Assembly (NCBI RefSeq): GCF_001571325.1
Contig: NZ_BCTO01000049.1
Location: 1-64,000, forward strand
Reading direction: 5' to 3'
Length of the DNA: 64,000 nt
Origin: Delftia tsuruhatensis NBRC 16741
GTDB taxonomy: Bacteria; Pseudomonadota; Gammaproteobacteria; Burkholderiales; Burkholderiaceae_C
Shown here: positions 1 through 7,343 of the stretch, in pieces
How the letters are laid out: each line of letters begins with the position of its first letter
Position numbering within the stretch: position 1 is the first letter of the stretch
The notes under the pieces: model-generated
Database searches by the model: none
Told to the model about the DNA's origin: nothing
Seen by the model: only the letters and a program-made list of their open reading frames with translations
Translations under genes and position numbers: made by a program

Positions 1-193
1 CGAGGCCCACGGCGCTGAACAGCCTTGGCAAACCTTGCTGGCTGCGGCGCTGCGTCCAGTCCAGCGCGGAGCCTTGCGGGTCGGCGTCCAGCAACACGAC
101 GTGTTGGCCGCGCATCGCCAGCTCGCCAGCGATGTGGGTAGCCAGCGTGGTTTTGCCGACGCCGCCTTTCTGGTTGAGCAGCGCGACGATCAT
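1..193 (-). CDS. parA: ParA-family partition ATPase, N-terminal part
   Basis: The N-terminal 64 residues are visible before the window ends. They begin MIVALLNQKGGVGKTTLATH, which contains the deviant Walker A motif KGGVGKTT of ParA/Soj ATPases, followed by the DADPQGSALDW segment (Walker A' region). Such proteins bind ATP and DNA non-specifically and move or stabilise plasmids and ICEs together with a ParB partner. It lies downstream of repA on the same strand, separated by about 250 bp that carry three iteron-like repeats. The C-terminal part is off the window, so integrity cannot be judged. Confidence 0.93.
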   Translation of the reverse strand, partial: MIVALLNQKGGVGKTTLATHIAGELAMRGQHVVLLDADPQGSALDWTQRRSQQGLPRLFSAVGL

Positions 194-356
194 GGCCTGG
201 CCCTCCCTGTTGGAAAGCCCGGTTGTTGCCGCTGTGCTTCGCGCCGCGTGGCGGTTTTCCACCGAGGTGCGGCGCTTCTACTACCAGTTAGATGTTTTAA
301 GTTAGGGAAGTTAGGGGAGGCCGAAACCCGCGCCGTTATTGGCTTTGCGGCCGATC

Positions 357-422
357 CGTACTCCTGATAGCACGAGAGTCGTACTCCCGATAGCACGATA
401 CCTCGTACTCCTGATAGCACGA
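357..422. repeat. Three 19-bp iteron-like direct repeats between repA and parA
   Basis: Copies of CGTACTCCTGATAGCACGA start at 357, 380 and 404; the middle copy has one change (C for T). Spacing is 23 and 24 bp, about two helical turns, so all copies face the same side of the helix. Tandem repeats of this size next to a replication initiator gene are typical of iterons bound by the Rep protein. A T/A-rich stretch with repeated AGTTAG lies at about 288-316. Origin function is inferred. Confidence 0.7.
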
Positions 423-446
423 GCCCGTCCACAAGCTGCGCACCGT

Positions 447-1304
447 TTATCCCCGTGCCGCGAACGGCACGGGCCGGAAGGTCAGCAGCTCGGCGCTGTT
501 GTCCGGCATCCGCTCGATGCCTAGGACGTAGCCGGGCAGCGACTGCCGCGCGACCAGTGCGCGCAGGTCGTAGGCGAAGTCTGAGAAGCGCGTGGCACTG
601 CCCGATTTCCGATACAGGTGTCGGAAATCGAATTGCCAACCACCCGGCTGTCGCCCGCCGTGTTTGCGCACCAGCCGGTACAGCCATCGCTCGATGCCGC
701 CCGTGAGCCGGAAATACGCTGGGTCGATGGTCAGCACCAGCGCGGCATCCATGACGCCCGCGTAAAACCAGTCCGGCAGGATCAGCTCCAGCCCTAAGGG
801 CGTGCCCTTGGTATCGGCCAGTTCCTTCCATTCGTTGATCCACGAGAAGCGGTGCAGCCGTCTTCCCGTGGTCTCCCGAATGGACGTGGCCACCGTCGTG
901 GATTGCAGGCGATCCAAGGCCGCCTTGAGGCGCTGGTAGTCGCGCAGCGACGTACCGCGCCCAATGAATCGCTGGATCTCGTAGGGCGTGGCCTGCATGA
1001 GCCGCGATGGACGCAAGCCCGCGTCGCGCGCCTCCACAATCTGCGAAGCCGCCCAAATGAGCACATCTGCATCCCAAATCGTGGCGATGCCATGCTCCTG
1101 CGTTCCCTCCACGCGGATCGTGATGCCGCTGGCGCGGAAGTCGATCGGCGCCACGCGCCGCGACTTCGCCAGCGAGAAGAACGGAAAGGCCATCAAATCC
1201 TGGCTGTCGCGCGGCGCCATGTCGCCCGGCAGGGCACGGAACAGGTCGAGCTGTTCGCGCTCTGGCACGAGCCGCTGCCGGGACGGCAGCGCAGGGCTGG
1301 ACAT
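447..1304 (-). CDS. repA: Replication initiator protein A (RPA family)
   Basis: A 285-residue protein that resembles the RepA/RPA family of replication initiators found on broad-host-range plasmids and Tn4371-like ICEs. Recognisable stretches include SQDLMAFPFFSLAKS, IRVEGTQEHGIATIWDADVLIW and the IGRGTSLRDYQRLKAALDRL region, which looks like the DNA-binding winged helix. The ATG at 1304 is preceded by GGGTGG; an in-frame GTG at 1316 is an alternative. It is placed between the AlpA-like HTH gene (27 bp gap) and parA, all minus strand, so a stabilisation operon is likely. The adjacent iterons support a role in intermittent plasmid-like replication of the excised element. Confidence 0.9.
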   Translation of the reverse strand: MSSPALPSRQRLVPEREQLDLFRALPGDMAPRDSQDLMAFPFFSLAKSRRVAPIDFRASGITIRVEGTQEHGIATIWDADVLIWAASQIVEARDAGLRPSRLMQATPYEIQRFIGRGTSLRDYQRLKAALDRLQSTTVATSIRETTGRRLHRFSWINEWKELADTKGTPLGLELILPDWFYAGVMDAALVLTIDPAYFRLTGGIERWLYRLVRKHGGRQPGGWQFDFRHLYRKSGSATRFSDFAYDLRALVARQSLPGYVLGIERMPDNSAELLTFRPVPFAARG

Positions 1305-1330
1305 GGCGAAAGCCACCCGCGCGCCAGCGG

Positions 1331-1621
1331 TCAGCGCGCACGGCTGTCCGCCGAATGCTGCTCGGCGTACTCGGGATCGGATGTGCTCTCGAAGCTGCGC
1401 TCGGAAGCCCAGGCATCGAGATCGGCCACGGCGTACATGACGCGGCGGCCGAATTTGCGGAACTTGGGGCCGCCGCCCAGCACGCGCTGCTTTTCCAGCG
1501 TGCGCGGTGACAGTCGCAGGTAGTCGGCGGCTTCGTCGTTGGTGAGATAACGCTGCGGTTGCGCGACAGCGGCCGAGGTGGTTGCGGGAGCGGCGGCAGG
1601 CCGCAAGGGAGCAGGACGCAT
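1331..1621 (-). CDS. AlpA-like / excisionase-type helix-turn-helix protein
   Basis: A 96-residue protein with a Pro/Ala-rich N-terminus and a MerR/excisionase-type HTH: YLTNDEAADYLRLSPRTLEKQR followed by the wing FRKFGRRVMYAVADLDAW (residues about 30-75). This is the usual helix_turn_helix_17 arrangement. The start at 1621 has an ideal GGAGG 11 bases upstream; longer in-frame starts lack one. It lies 27 bp before repA and 83 bp after the DUF2285 gene. Proteins of this type in ICEs act as transcriptional regulators or directionality factors; which role applies here cannot be told from sequence. Confidence 0.85.
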   Translation of the reverse strand: MRPAPLRPAAAPATTSAAVAQPQRYLTNDEAADYLRLSPRTLEKQRVLGGGPKFRKFGRRVMYAVADLDAWASERSFESTSDPEYAEQHSADSRAR

Positions 1622-1704
1622 GGTGAGAACCTCCATCGGTTGCAGGGCTCCGGCCACACAGCGCAACCGGATGGAGGCAGTCTCAGAAAATGAAGCTCTC
1701 TTGC

Positions 1705-2478
1705 TCAGGGTCGTTTTGCGTGGCCTTCAAAACGACCCTTCTCAAGCGGCGCAAGCTGTGCTAGGCGGCGATAGCCGCCGCGCATCAGCGCATCGCCGCG
1801 CCGCGTCAGGCGGCGCACCTTGGAGCGCAGGCCGCCGTCGCTGTACCAACCGGCTGCGGCATCCACGCCGAACAAGCCTTCGGCCACATCGCGCAAGGAC
1901 GCACCCGCCAGGGTTGCGTCGAGCGCCTGCAAGGTGTGCAGTTCCAGCAAGGCCGAATGCGATGGCCGGGGCCGAGCATTGGCCAGCGCCGCACCGGGCG
2001 CATGGCCGCGTGCAGGTGCGGCAGCACCGCCGTGATGGGCATAGGCGACAGCCATGCCGTCCTCCAGGCCGGGTGCCAGCGCGAAGCGCAGGCAATGGCC
2101 AGGGCTGCGCGCGATCAGCACCAGCCGCTTGCCATCGTGGATCAATTGCTTGTGACCAGGGATGCGCCAGAACGCGAAGGCGGTGGCATTCTGCGGTGGG
2201 TCGGCATCGGGGTAGAGCTGCACCACGCCGGCATGGCCGGGGAGCCAGGCCGGATGCGCGTCGCGCGCATCCAAGGCTGGGTCTTCCAGCAGGCGTAAGC
2301 CCCAGCGATGCGCCGCGTGCTGTGCCGCCTGCGGCCGGCGATGACGGTGCAGCCAGTCGAGCCGGTAGTCGGGATGGCGCCGCAGGTACTCCCAGGCCAG
2401 TGCGAGTGCATCGAGCCGCAGAACGTAGAGGTAGGCGGCGGTGGGATACCAGTGCGGGAAATGGTGAGGGCTGACCAT
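1705..2478 (-). CDS. DUF2285-domain protein of the ICE backbone
   Basis: A 257-residue protein. The N-terminal 70 residues (HWYPTAAYLYVLRLDALALAWEYLRRHPDYRLDW) are the transcriptional-regulator-like domain that usually precedes DUF2285; the DUF2285 part (from about residue 160) ends with the conserved WYSDGGLRSKVRRLTRRGDALMRGGYRRL block. The molecular role is unknown. The start at 2478 has AGGAG 9 bases upstream. It appears to be the first gene of a minus-strand run DUF2285 - AlpA-like HTH - repA - parA, suggesting a regulatory or accessory role in replication and maintenance. Confidence 0.88.
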   Translation of the reverse strand: MVSPHHFPHWYPTAAYLYVLRLDALALAWEYLRRHPDYRLDWLHRHRRPQAAQHAAHRWGLRLLEDPALDARDAHPAWLPGHAGVVQLYPDADPPQNATAFAFWRIPGHKQLIHDGKRLVLIARSPGHCLRFALAPGLEDGMAVAYAHHGGAAAPARGHAPGAALANARPRPSHSALLELHTLQALDATLAGASLRDVAEGLFGVDAAAGWYSDGGLRSKVRRLTRRGDALMRGGYRRLAQLAPLEKGRFEGHAKRP

Positions 2479-2821
2479 GACGAAAGCTCCTGTCGAACAG
2501 CAGGAACGTCGCCACGGGCCGATCAAAACGAAGCTATCGCATCCAGATCAAAACCATCATCTGCATCAATTCAAGCATGTAACATGCGGTGTCAAGACTG
2601 ATTGGCTCCGGTGTATTGCGAATCCCGTCCGAATGCGACGACCGCCCGACCCGACAACGTCATGCGGCACAAAACACCGTGCCCGTACCCGCATAAAAGA
2701 TCGTGACTGATTGGGTCACACCAGCACGGGTTGAATGCAAGAGTGCGGATTCAGACCGGACAGGTCTGGAATAAGACTGAAATAGTCCCAATACGCCCCG
2801 CTTGGCCGCAGTGCGAACGGT
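2479..2821 (-). promoter_or_regulatory. Intergenic control region ahead of the DUF2285-repA-parA operon
   Basis: 343 bp without a gene. On the minus strand a consensus TTGACA (2590-2595) is followed by a perfect 13-bp palindrome GCATGT-A-ACATGC (2575-2587) that occupies the spacer, with a weak -10 (GAATTG, 2567-2572). This is the geometry of a repressor operator over a promoter. Further out are GACTGATTGG twice (about 2597 and 2705), a GTGAC/GTCAC inverted repeat (2703-2719) and CAGACC/GGTCTG (2752-2768). The promoter assignment is by eye. Confidence 0.45.
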
Positions 2822-3169
2822 TCAATCGAGGATGGAACCATTCTCCTGGGCCAGCCGCAGATATTCCGACAGCGGGCGTGCCGCCTGAAAATACCGATCC
2901 CGCATCACGGGCTGCTTGCGTGGCCCGACGATGGATTCCAGATCGGACAGCTTCACGGTGCCCAGCTCGGGCATTCCCAGCCCCAGGTCGATCAGGCCAA
3001 AGGCCGTATCGCCATCGGCCGGATCGAGCGCGGCCAGCAGCCAAGTGAGATGCGCGTCCGGCGTGAACAACCGCACCACGGGCAACGGGTCGATGGAGCC
3101 GCCAGCGGCGCGATTCTGGCCGTGGGCCAGCAACTGCCTGCGCTCGTCCTCGGTGATGAGTCGGTTCAT
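2822..3169 (-). CDS. DUF2958 protein, copy 1
   Basis: A 115-residue protein with the full DUF2958 pattern: LITEDERRQLLAHG, VVRLFTPDAHLTWLLAALDPADGDTAFGL split around DPADGD, and DLGLGMPELGTVKLSDL. Members occur in plasmids and ICEs; no biochemical function is established. A paralogue of the same length lies at 11351-11701. The start at 3169 is preceded by AAAGGG. It is divergent from the XRE regulator at 3386, with which it probably shares the 216-bp control region. Confidence 0.88.
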   Translation of the reverse strand: MNRLITEDERRQLLAHGQNRAAGGSIDPLPVVRLFTPDAHLTWLLAALDPADGDTAFGLIDLGLGMPELGTVKLSDLESIVGPRKQPVMRDRYFQAARPLSEYLRLAQENGSILD

Positions 3170-3385
3170 GGGCAGCCCTTTCTTGGAACAAATCCACCGA
3201 AGCGTGAAAGCGTAAAGCCGTATCGGCGGATTTGAGGAAATGCACGGATTCGGTTTTGTGCTTCCGTGAAAAACCGCAAATGCGTATTTCTGTAAAGACG
3301 TAGAAGCACGAAAAAGGATTGATTCGGAATGAATGAGTTAAAGATAACGTGGTTTTAATTGTGCTGCGAATTGACGCTTCTGTCT
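3170..3385. promoter_or_regulatory. Divergent control region between DUF2958 and the XRE regulator
   Basis: 216 bp, noticeably A/T-richer than its surroundings. It contains an inverted pair GTGCTTC (3258-3264) and GAAGCAC (3303-3309), repeated GAAGC-type boxes, and an imperfect stem AAATCCACCG / CGGCGGATTT around 3189-3234. These are plausible operator half-sites for the XRE protein encoded immediately downstream. No -10/-35 pair stands out clearly. Confidence 0.4.
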
Positions 3386-3679
3386 ATGCAGAAGCGAACC
3401 GTCCAGCGCGGCCGACCGGCCGGCTCCACCACCCATGACGCCGAGCTGGCCCACGCCTTCGGCGCGGCGGTGCGTGCTCTGCGGATGGAGCGCGGCATCG
3501 CGCAGGAATCGCTGGCACACCAGGCCGGCATCGAGCGTTCCCACATGGGGAAGATCGAGCGCGGCGAGCACATGCCCACGCTGGCGATCATTTTCAAGAT
3601 CGCTGGCGCGCTCGAATGCAGCACGGCAGTGCTAATGAGCGAGGCTGAAAGCCAGCTCGCAGCGGCGGCCCCGCCGTAG
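3386..3679 (+). CDS. XRE-family transcriptional regulator
   Basis: A 97-residue single-domain DNA-binding protein. The HTH_3 domain runs from about residue 22 to 80 (FGAAVRALRMERGIAQESLAHQAG, then RSHMGKIERGEHMPTLAIIF). The basic N-terminus MQKRTVQRGRPAG is typical of ICE-borne relatives. The ATG at 3386 is preferred over an in-frame TTG at 3359; neither has a good Shine-Dalgarno. It is one of the few backbone genes on the plus strand and is divergent from DUF2958, so autoregulation plus control of that gene is likely. Confidence 0.85.
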   Translation: MQKRTVQRGRPAGSTTHDAELAHAFGAAVRALRMERGIAQESLAHQAGIERSHMGKIERGEHMPTLAIIFKIAGALECSTAVLMSEAESQLAAAAPP

Positions 3680-4043
3680 GCGCTGGCCCGGCCGATCCGG
3701 CGCAAGCCGGTTCGGCGGTGTTCAAGGGGCGCCAAGTGCAGCGCGGCGGGGATGGGCCTTGCGCCGATCCCCTGGAGCAAGCGACGCGCGCAGCGCCGCA
3801 GGCGCGAAGGCGTGAGGGATTGGCGCCGAATGGCCGTGACGACAAAGACGGCACGGGGCGCAGCCAGCTAAGCCCGGCGGTGCAAGGCACCGACACGCCC
3901 GGCCGTTCTTGCAGCCGCAGACTCGCCCCATGCCTCAACAGAAGCGGCCCAACATGGGCCACGCTCCTGCAATGACCAGGCTTCCATGCAGCTCTGCGAA
4001 AGCGGCACGGCGCCCCGCCGCGTGGGCGGGGCGCTGGCGGCCA
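3680..4043. other. Gene-free spacer after the XRE gene
   Basis: 364 bp between the convergent XRE gene and DUF736. It holds copy A of intergenic repeat family 1 (3690-3903). The remaining 140 bp (3904-4043) show no gene or clear signal. Confidence 0.6.
3690..3903. repeat. ICE intergenic repeat family 1, copy A
   Basis: Begins with the imperfect hairpin CCGATCCGGC / GCCGGTTCGG and continues through shared blocks such as TTCGGCGGT, CGCGGCGGGGAT, GGCGCGAAGGCGTGAGGGAT and CCGAATGGCC. Two further copies lie at 4927-5120 and 10879-11025, always between backbone genes. No reading frame is conserved between copies. Confidence 0.7.
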
Positions 4044-4358
4044 TCAGGCCGCCTGGGGCTTGCTGCGCGACCAGATCAGCGTGTGCGTGCCGTCCTCTTC
4101 CTCGATCAGCCGGGCATAGACCGTTGCTGGGAACGAAGGATCGTCGAGGGTCACGGACACGTAGGGCCGTTCGGCCTTGCTGACTTTCTTCCACGCCGCG
4201 CCGATGTCGAAGCCCGCCGCCTGCACGCGGAAGTCGGGGGCGTGTTCGTTGTCCCCCTTGTCGTTGGGAACCAGCTTGGCCTTGACGTTGAGGGTCAGGG
4301 TGCGCAGCGTGCCGGTGAAGCCGTCTTTGTCCGCGGTGAAGGTGCCGATGGTTGCCAT
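4044..4358 (-). CDS. DUF736 family protein
   Basis: A 104-residue protein starting MATIGTFTADKDGFTGTLRT, with the conserved KAKLVPNDKGDNEHAPDFRV and WKKVSKAERPYVSVTLDDPSFPA segments (written here in parts) of DUF736. The family is common on plasmids and ICEs near replication and single-strand DNA genes; its role is unproven. AGGAG lies 8 bases before the ATG at 4358. A longer upstream open frame exists but has no start signal and runs through non-coding repeat, so it is rejected. The 790-bp gene-free region upstream may contain its promoter and leader. Confidence 0.9.
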   Translation of the reverse strand: MATIGTFTADKDGFTGTLRTLTLNVKAKLVPNDKGDNEHAPDFRVQAAGFDIGAAWKKVSKAERPYVSVTLDDPSFPATVYARLIEEEDGTHTLIWSRSKPQAA

Positions 4359-5148
4359 GATGAATCTCCTTACGATTGAACAAGGTTCGCGCCCATCGCG
4401 TCCTTGTTGTGATCCGACCGGCGGGAGACGGGCTGGCTGCACCGCTTGCGGTCGCAACGCAGTGGAGAACCGGGAGGCGAAAAGAATTTGTCCCGCGAGG
4501 AATGCGCGCAGCGCAGGGGGAAATTGTTTTCGCCGGACGGTTGCAGCCATAAAGCCCGAGGCGCAGCCGTGCCACCGCCAGGATTCACAACAAGACAAGG
4601 ACGCCTTGGGCCGAACCGCTTCGAAAGGAGACAGGGCTGACTCGGCATCCCCGCACGAACGCTGCACTGGCTCGCTCCCAGACGCGGGCCAGGTCAACAC
4701 CCCAATGACGGGCGAGAACGCCCCGGTCACACCTTGCGGCGCCAGTCTTGAGGCGTGGCATGGAAGCTCCATAGCGATGCCGGGCGGGATGCCCGTGAAC
4801 CGTCCTTCGTAACGTGATGGGCAGGAACCGTCAGCGTCGGGGACGGCACGCATCCGTACAACCTGCCGCAGCAAGCTCCAGCGTATTCGCCAGTTCCCCG
4901 CCCATCGCGGCGGGGGCGCCGGCTTGGCCGATCCGGCGTTGCCGGTTCGGCGGTATTCGACGGGCGTCAAGCACCGCGCGGCAGGGATGAGCCTTGCGCC
5001 GATCCTCAGGAGGCAAGCGCAGGCGCGAAGGCGTGAGGGATTGAAGCCGAATGGCCGTAATTCGGCACGAAGCACGGGACGCAGCTCGAAAGCCCGGCGG
5101 CGCTTCGCGCCGACACGCCCATGCCATTCAATATGCCCTCAGGAAAAA
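4359..5148. other. Long gene-free ICE spacer between DUF736 and the DUF1232 gene
   Basis: 790 bp with no frame that resembles a protein. The left part (4359-4926) would be upstream of DUF736 on the minus strand; it is GC-rich and includes short hairpins but no convincing promoter. The right part holds repeat family 1 copy B (4927-5120), directly downstream of the dmeF/DUF1232 operon. Confidence 0.6.
4927..5120. repeat. ICE intergenic repeat family 1, copy B
   Basis: Shares with copy A the opening CCGATCCGGCG...GCCGGTTCGGCGGT hairpin, then CTTGCGCCGATCC, GGCGCGAAGGCGTGAGGGAT and GCCGAATGGCCGT. It ends near the family's GCCGACACGCCC tail. It differs from A mainly by short deletions, as expected for a conserved non-coding element. 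Confidence 0.7.
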
Positions 5149-5541
5149 CTAAAGATGCGGCATGAGCCAGAACCACAATGCCACCCCCATCACCAGCCAC
5201 AGCGCCACGATCATCACTGCCCCGAACCGGCTCCGCGGCTTGGCGCCTTCCGCCAGCATCCATTCATCGGCCTGAATACGGCATTGCGCCAGCACATCGG
5301 ATGGCAGCAGCTTCACAGTCAACCAGATCAGCACGGGCAACAAGATCACATCGTCCACATAACCCAGCACCGGAATGAAGTCTGGAATCAGGTCAATGGG
5401 ACTGAGCGCATAGGCCACCACGAACAGCCCCAGCGCCTTGGCATACCAAGGCGTGCCGGGATGCTTGCCGGCAAACCACAGCGTCACGCCATCACGCTTG
5501 ATCCGCCTGGCCCAAGCCTTCAAGGTGACGCCGATGCTCAT
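5149..5541 (-). CDS. DUF1232 (YkvA-like) membrane protein
   Basis: A 130-residue protein with the DUF1232 core WYAKALGLFVVAYALSPIDL, then IPDFIPVLGYVDDVILLPVL (residues about 32-72), which forms two membrane segments, and a third hydrophobic segment at the C-terminus (VMIVALWLVMGVALWFWL). Function in the family is unknown. Its ATG at 5541 overlaps the TGA of the cation efflux gene by 4 bases (ATGA), so the two are translationally coupled and it may assist or modify metal export. Confidence 0.85.
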   Translation of the reverse strand: MSIGVTLKAWARRIKRDGVTLWFAGKHPGTPWYAKALGLFVVAYALSPIDLIPDFIPVLGYVDDVILLPVLIWLTVKLLPSDVLAQCRIQADEWMLAEGAKPRSRFGAVMIVALWLVMGVALWFWLMPHL

Positions 5542-6491
5542 GCGGCCCCGCGCTGCACTTCGATCGTGACATGCGACAGTTCGTGAATATGCGCGAGCAG
5601 TGCCTTGTAGTGCGCGGGCTCCTGGGGCTCCCGAGCCACCAGTGAGACGATGGCCGCGAAATGCCCTGGCCCCACCTGCCAGACATGCAGATCTGTAACC
5701 TCGCTTCCCGTCGGCTCCACGGCCTCCCGAATCTCCTGCCGCACTTCCTCGCCCTCGACTGCCGCATCGAGCAACACGCTGCCGGAGTCCCGGATCAGCC
5801 CCCATGACCAGCGGGCAATCACCAGCGCGCCCACCACACCCATGACCGGATCAGCCCACAGCCAGCCGTAGCTGCGGCCGAGCAGCAGCGCGACGATGGC
5901 GAATACGGATGTCAGCGCATCGGCCAACACATGGATGTACGCGGCGCGCAGATTGTTGTCGCGGCTCTTGCCTGGCACATGATGGTCGTGATCGTGGTGG
6001 TGATGTCCATGATTGTGACCGTGATGCGCATGGTCGTCCTTCAGCAGCCAAGCGCAGACCAGGTTGACGCCCAGGCCCACGACAGCCACGGCGATCGCCT
6101 GGTTAAAGTCGATATGGATGGGTTGGGTGAGCCGTACCAGACTTTCCCAAGCGATCAGCAGGGCAATCAAGGCCAGGACGATCGCGCTGGCGAAGCCGGC
6201 CAGATCGCCGAGCTTGCCCGTGCCGAAGGTAAAGCGCGGATTGCCCACATGCTGGCGCGCAAAGCGGTAGGCCAGCGCGGTAATCAGCATCGCGCCCGCA
6301 TGGGTGGACATATGCCATCCATCGGCCACCAGCGCCATGGAGCCGTAGATCGAACCGGCCACGATTTCCACCAGCATCATGCTGGCCGTGAGAGCGATCA
6401 CCAGCCACACCTTGCGCTCATTGCGCTGGTGGTCGCTGCCGAGAAAGAAATGGTCGTGGCCTGAGGCCGAGGGGGTATAGGTCATTGTCAT
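5538..6491 (-). CDS. dmeF: Cation diffusion facilitator, DmeF-type (Co/Ni efflux)
   Basis: A 317-residue CDF transporter that exports divalent metal ions from cytoplasm to periplasm by proton antiport. Six membrane segments are visible. DmeF-type signatures are the DGWHMSTHAGAM motif in TM2, HVLADALTS in TM5, and a long His-rich cytoplasmic loop (DDHAHHGHNHGHHHHDHDHH) between TM4 and TM5. The C-terminal cytoplasmic domain begins near residue 235. The adjacent upstream gene is an RcnR/DmeR-type repressor, which supports a cobalt/nickel role over zinc. The exact metal is inferred. Confidence 0.9.
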   Translation of the reverse strand: MTMTYTPSASGHDHFFLGSDHQRNERKVWLVIALTASMMLVEIVAGSIYGSMALVADGWHMSTHAGAMLITALAYRFARQHVGNPRFTFGTGKLGDLAGFASAIVLALIALLIAWESLVRLTQPIHIDFNQAIAVAVVGLGVNLVCAWLLKDDHAHHGHNHGHHHHDHDHHVPGKSRDNNLRAAYIHVLADALTSVFAIVALLLGRSYGWLWADPVMGVVGALVIARWSWGLIRDSGSVLLDAAVEGEEVRQEIREAVEPTGSEVTDLHVWQVGPGHFAAIVSLVAREPQEPAHYKALLAHIHELSHVTIEVQRGAA

Positions 6492-6537
6492 CGGGGAGTC
6501 CCTGTCATCTGGAAAAGGTCGCCGGCGGGCGGCGGGT

Positions 6538-6810
6538 TTATTTCATGTAGGCTCGGATGACCTCGACCATTTCCTCGCCGCCCTGGCGGCGCTCCTTGTC
6601 CGTTTCAACTTCCAGGACGTGCTCGCGCAAATGGTCTTCCATCACCTCGGCGGTCAGGCCATTGACCGCGCCGCGCACTGACGCGATCTGGCGTAGCACT
6701 TCCACGCACGCCGCGTCTGATTCCAAAGCGCGCTCGATGCCTTCCAACTGCCCTTTGATGCGGCGAACACGGGCGACCAGCTTGTCTTTCTGGCGAGAGG
6801 TATGGGACAT
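6538..6810 (-). CDS. dmeR: DmeR, RcnR/CsoR-family metal-responsive repressor
   Basis: A 90-residue all-helical repressor. Starting at 6810 gives MSHTSRQKDKL, which puts His at position 3; with the internal Cys (AACVEVLRQIASVRGAVNGL) and the His of EDHLREH this reproduces the His/Cys ligand set of nickel/cobalt-responsive RcnR. A TTG 12 bases upstream is possible but would displace His3. It lies 46 bp before dmeF on the same strand. An operator-like G-tract flanked by inverted ATATAG/CTATAT (6826-6846) sits just upstream, so autoregulation relieved by metal is expected. Confidence 0.9.
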   Translation of the reverse strand: MSHTSRQKDKLVARVRRIKGQLEGIERALESDAACVEVLRQIASVRGAVNGLTAEVMEDHLREHVLEVETDKERRQGGEEMVEVIRAYMK

Positions 6811-6825
6811 GACAGCCGACAATTA

Positions 6826-6850
6826 ATATAGTCTAGGGGGCTATATTATA
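6826..6850 (-). promoter_or_regulatory. dmeR-dmeF promoter and DmeR operator
   Basis: ATATAG, then TCTA and a run of five G (6836-6840), then CTATAT: a 6-bp inverted repeat around a G-tract, the form used by RcnR-type regulators. A perfect TATAAT on the minus strand (6845-6850) overlaps it, giving a -10 about 35 bases before the ATG. No good -35 is seen, which is common for repressed metal promoters. Confidence 0.65.
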
Positions 6851-6989
6851 ACAACAGCAAAGACGGCATGAGGCGCAGCCGGAAAACCCGACAGCGCGTT
6901 GCCGGGCGTGACGCCCGGCAATTTCAACGCCGCCGCCTGAGTGCCAGCGAAGGCGGCGGCGTTCTGATGGAGCTGTTGGGCCTTCAACA

Positions 6990-7059
6990 CCGGGCGCGGC
7001 CACCGCCGCGCCCGGATTGGGCTTTTACCGCGCCCAGGACGGAACGGCCTGGGCGCGGT
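6990..7059. repeat. Two strong tandem hairpins downstream of the 69-residue gene
   Basis: CCGGGCGCGG (6990-6999) pairs with CCGCGCCCGG (7006-7015) across 6 bases; ACCGCGCCCAGG (7027-7038) pairs perfectly with CCTGGGCGCGGT (7048-7059) across 9 bases. Neither is followed by a T-run in the direction of the neighbouring minus-strand gene, so they are not ordinary intrinsic terminators. They may still stabilise the 3' end of the ParB-operon transcript. Confidence 0.6.
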
Positions 7060-7070
7060 GCTGATCGCGG

Positions 7071-7280
7071 TTATTCCTTCGTTTTGATGAGCCACCACAC
7101 GGCGCGCGGCAAGGCGCGTCCCGTGATGGGGTGAATGTCGGCGAGGTCGGCGCGCGTCGTCCAGCCCGAGGGCGGGAGGTAGCCGCACACGTCGCCATCG
7201 CCGCGCCAGCGGCGGGCGCGCACCGTGCCGGGCGCGTAGATCGCCGCCATGCGCGGGCGGCTGGTCGTGGTGCGGGTCAT
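7071..7280 (-). CDS. Small conserved-looking ICE protein, unknown function
   Basis: A 69-residue protein (MTRTTTSRPRMAAIYAPGTV to VWWLIKTKE) with no family I recognise. The start at 7280 is supported by GAAGGAG 9-15 bases upstream. Position 63 bp after the ParB-like gene on the same strand suggests cotranscription. Features are a basic N-terminus, one Cys, and a Trp-rich end. It could be a small DNA-binding or accessory protein; confidence that it is translated is moderate. Confidence 0.55.
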   Translation of the reverse strand: MTRTTTSRPRMAAIYAPGTVRARRWRGDGDVCGYLPPSGWTTRADLADIHPITGRALPRAVWWLIKTKE

Positions 7281-7343
7281 GGGGCGGTTCTCCTTCCAGC
7301 GAAGCGCCCCGGTCAAGGCCGGGGCGATTGCCATTGGCGCGGG

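Noticed and set aside
357..422. Possible CRISPR array
   Set aside because: Only three 19-bp repeats with 4-5 bp between them; no spacers and no cas genes. They fit iterons.
190..1659. Long minus-strand open frame across repA and the AlpA-like gene
   Set aside because: It is out of frame with two well-recognised genes, is Arg/Pro/Ala-rich without domain features, and arises from the high GC content.
4044..5075. 343-codon version of the DUF736 gene
   Set aside because: Only the last 104 codons match the family and have a ribosome-binding site; the rest runs through repeat family 1 and spacer DNA.
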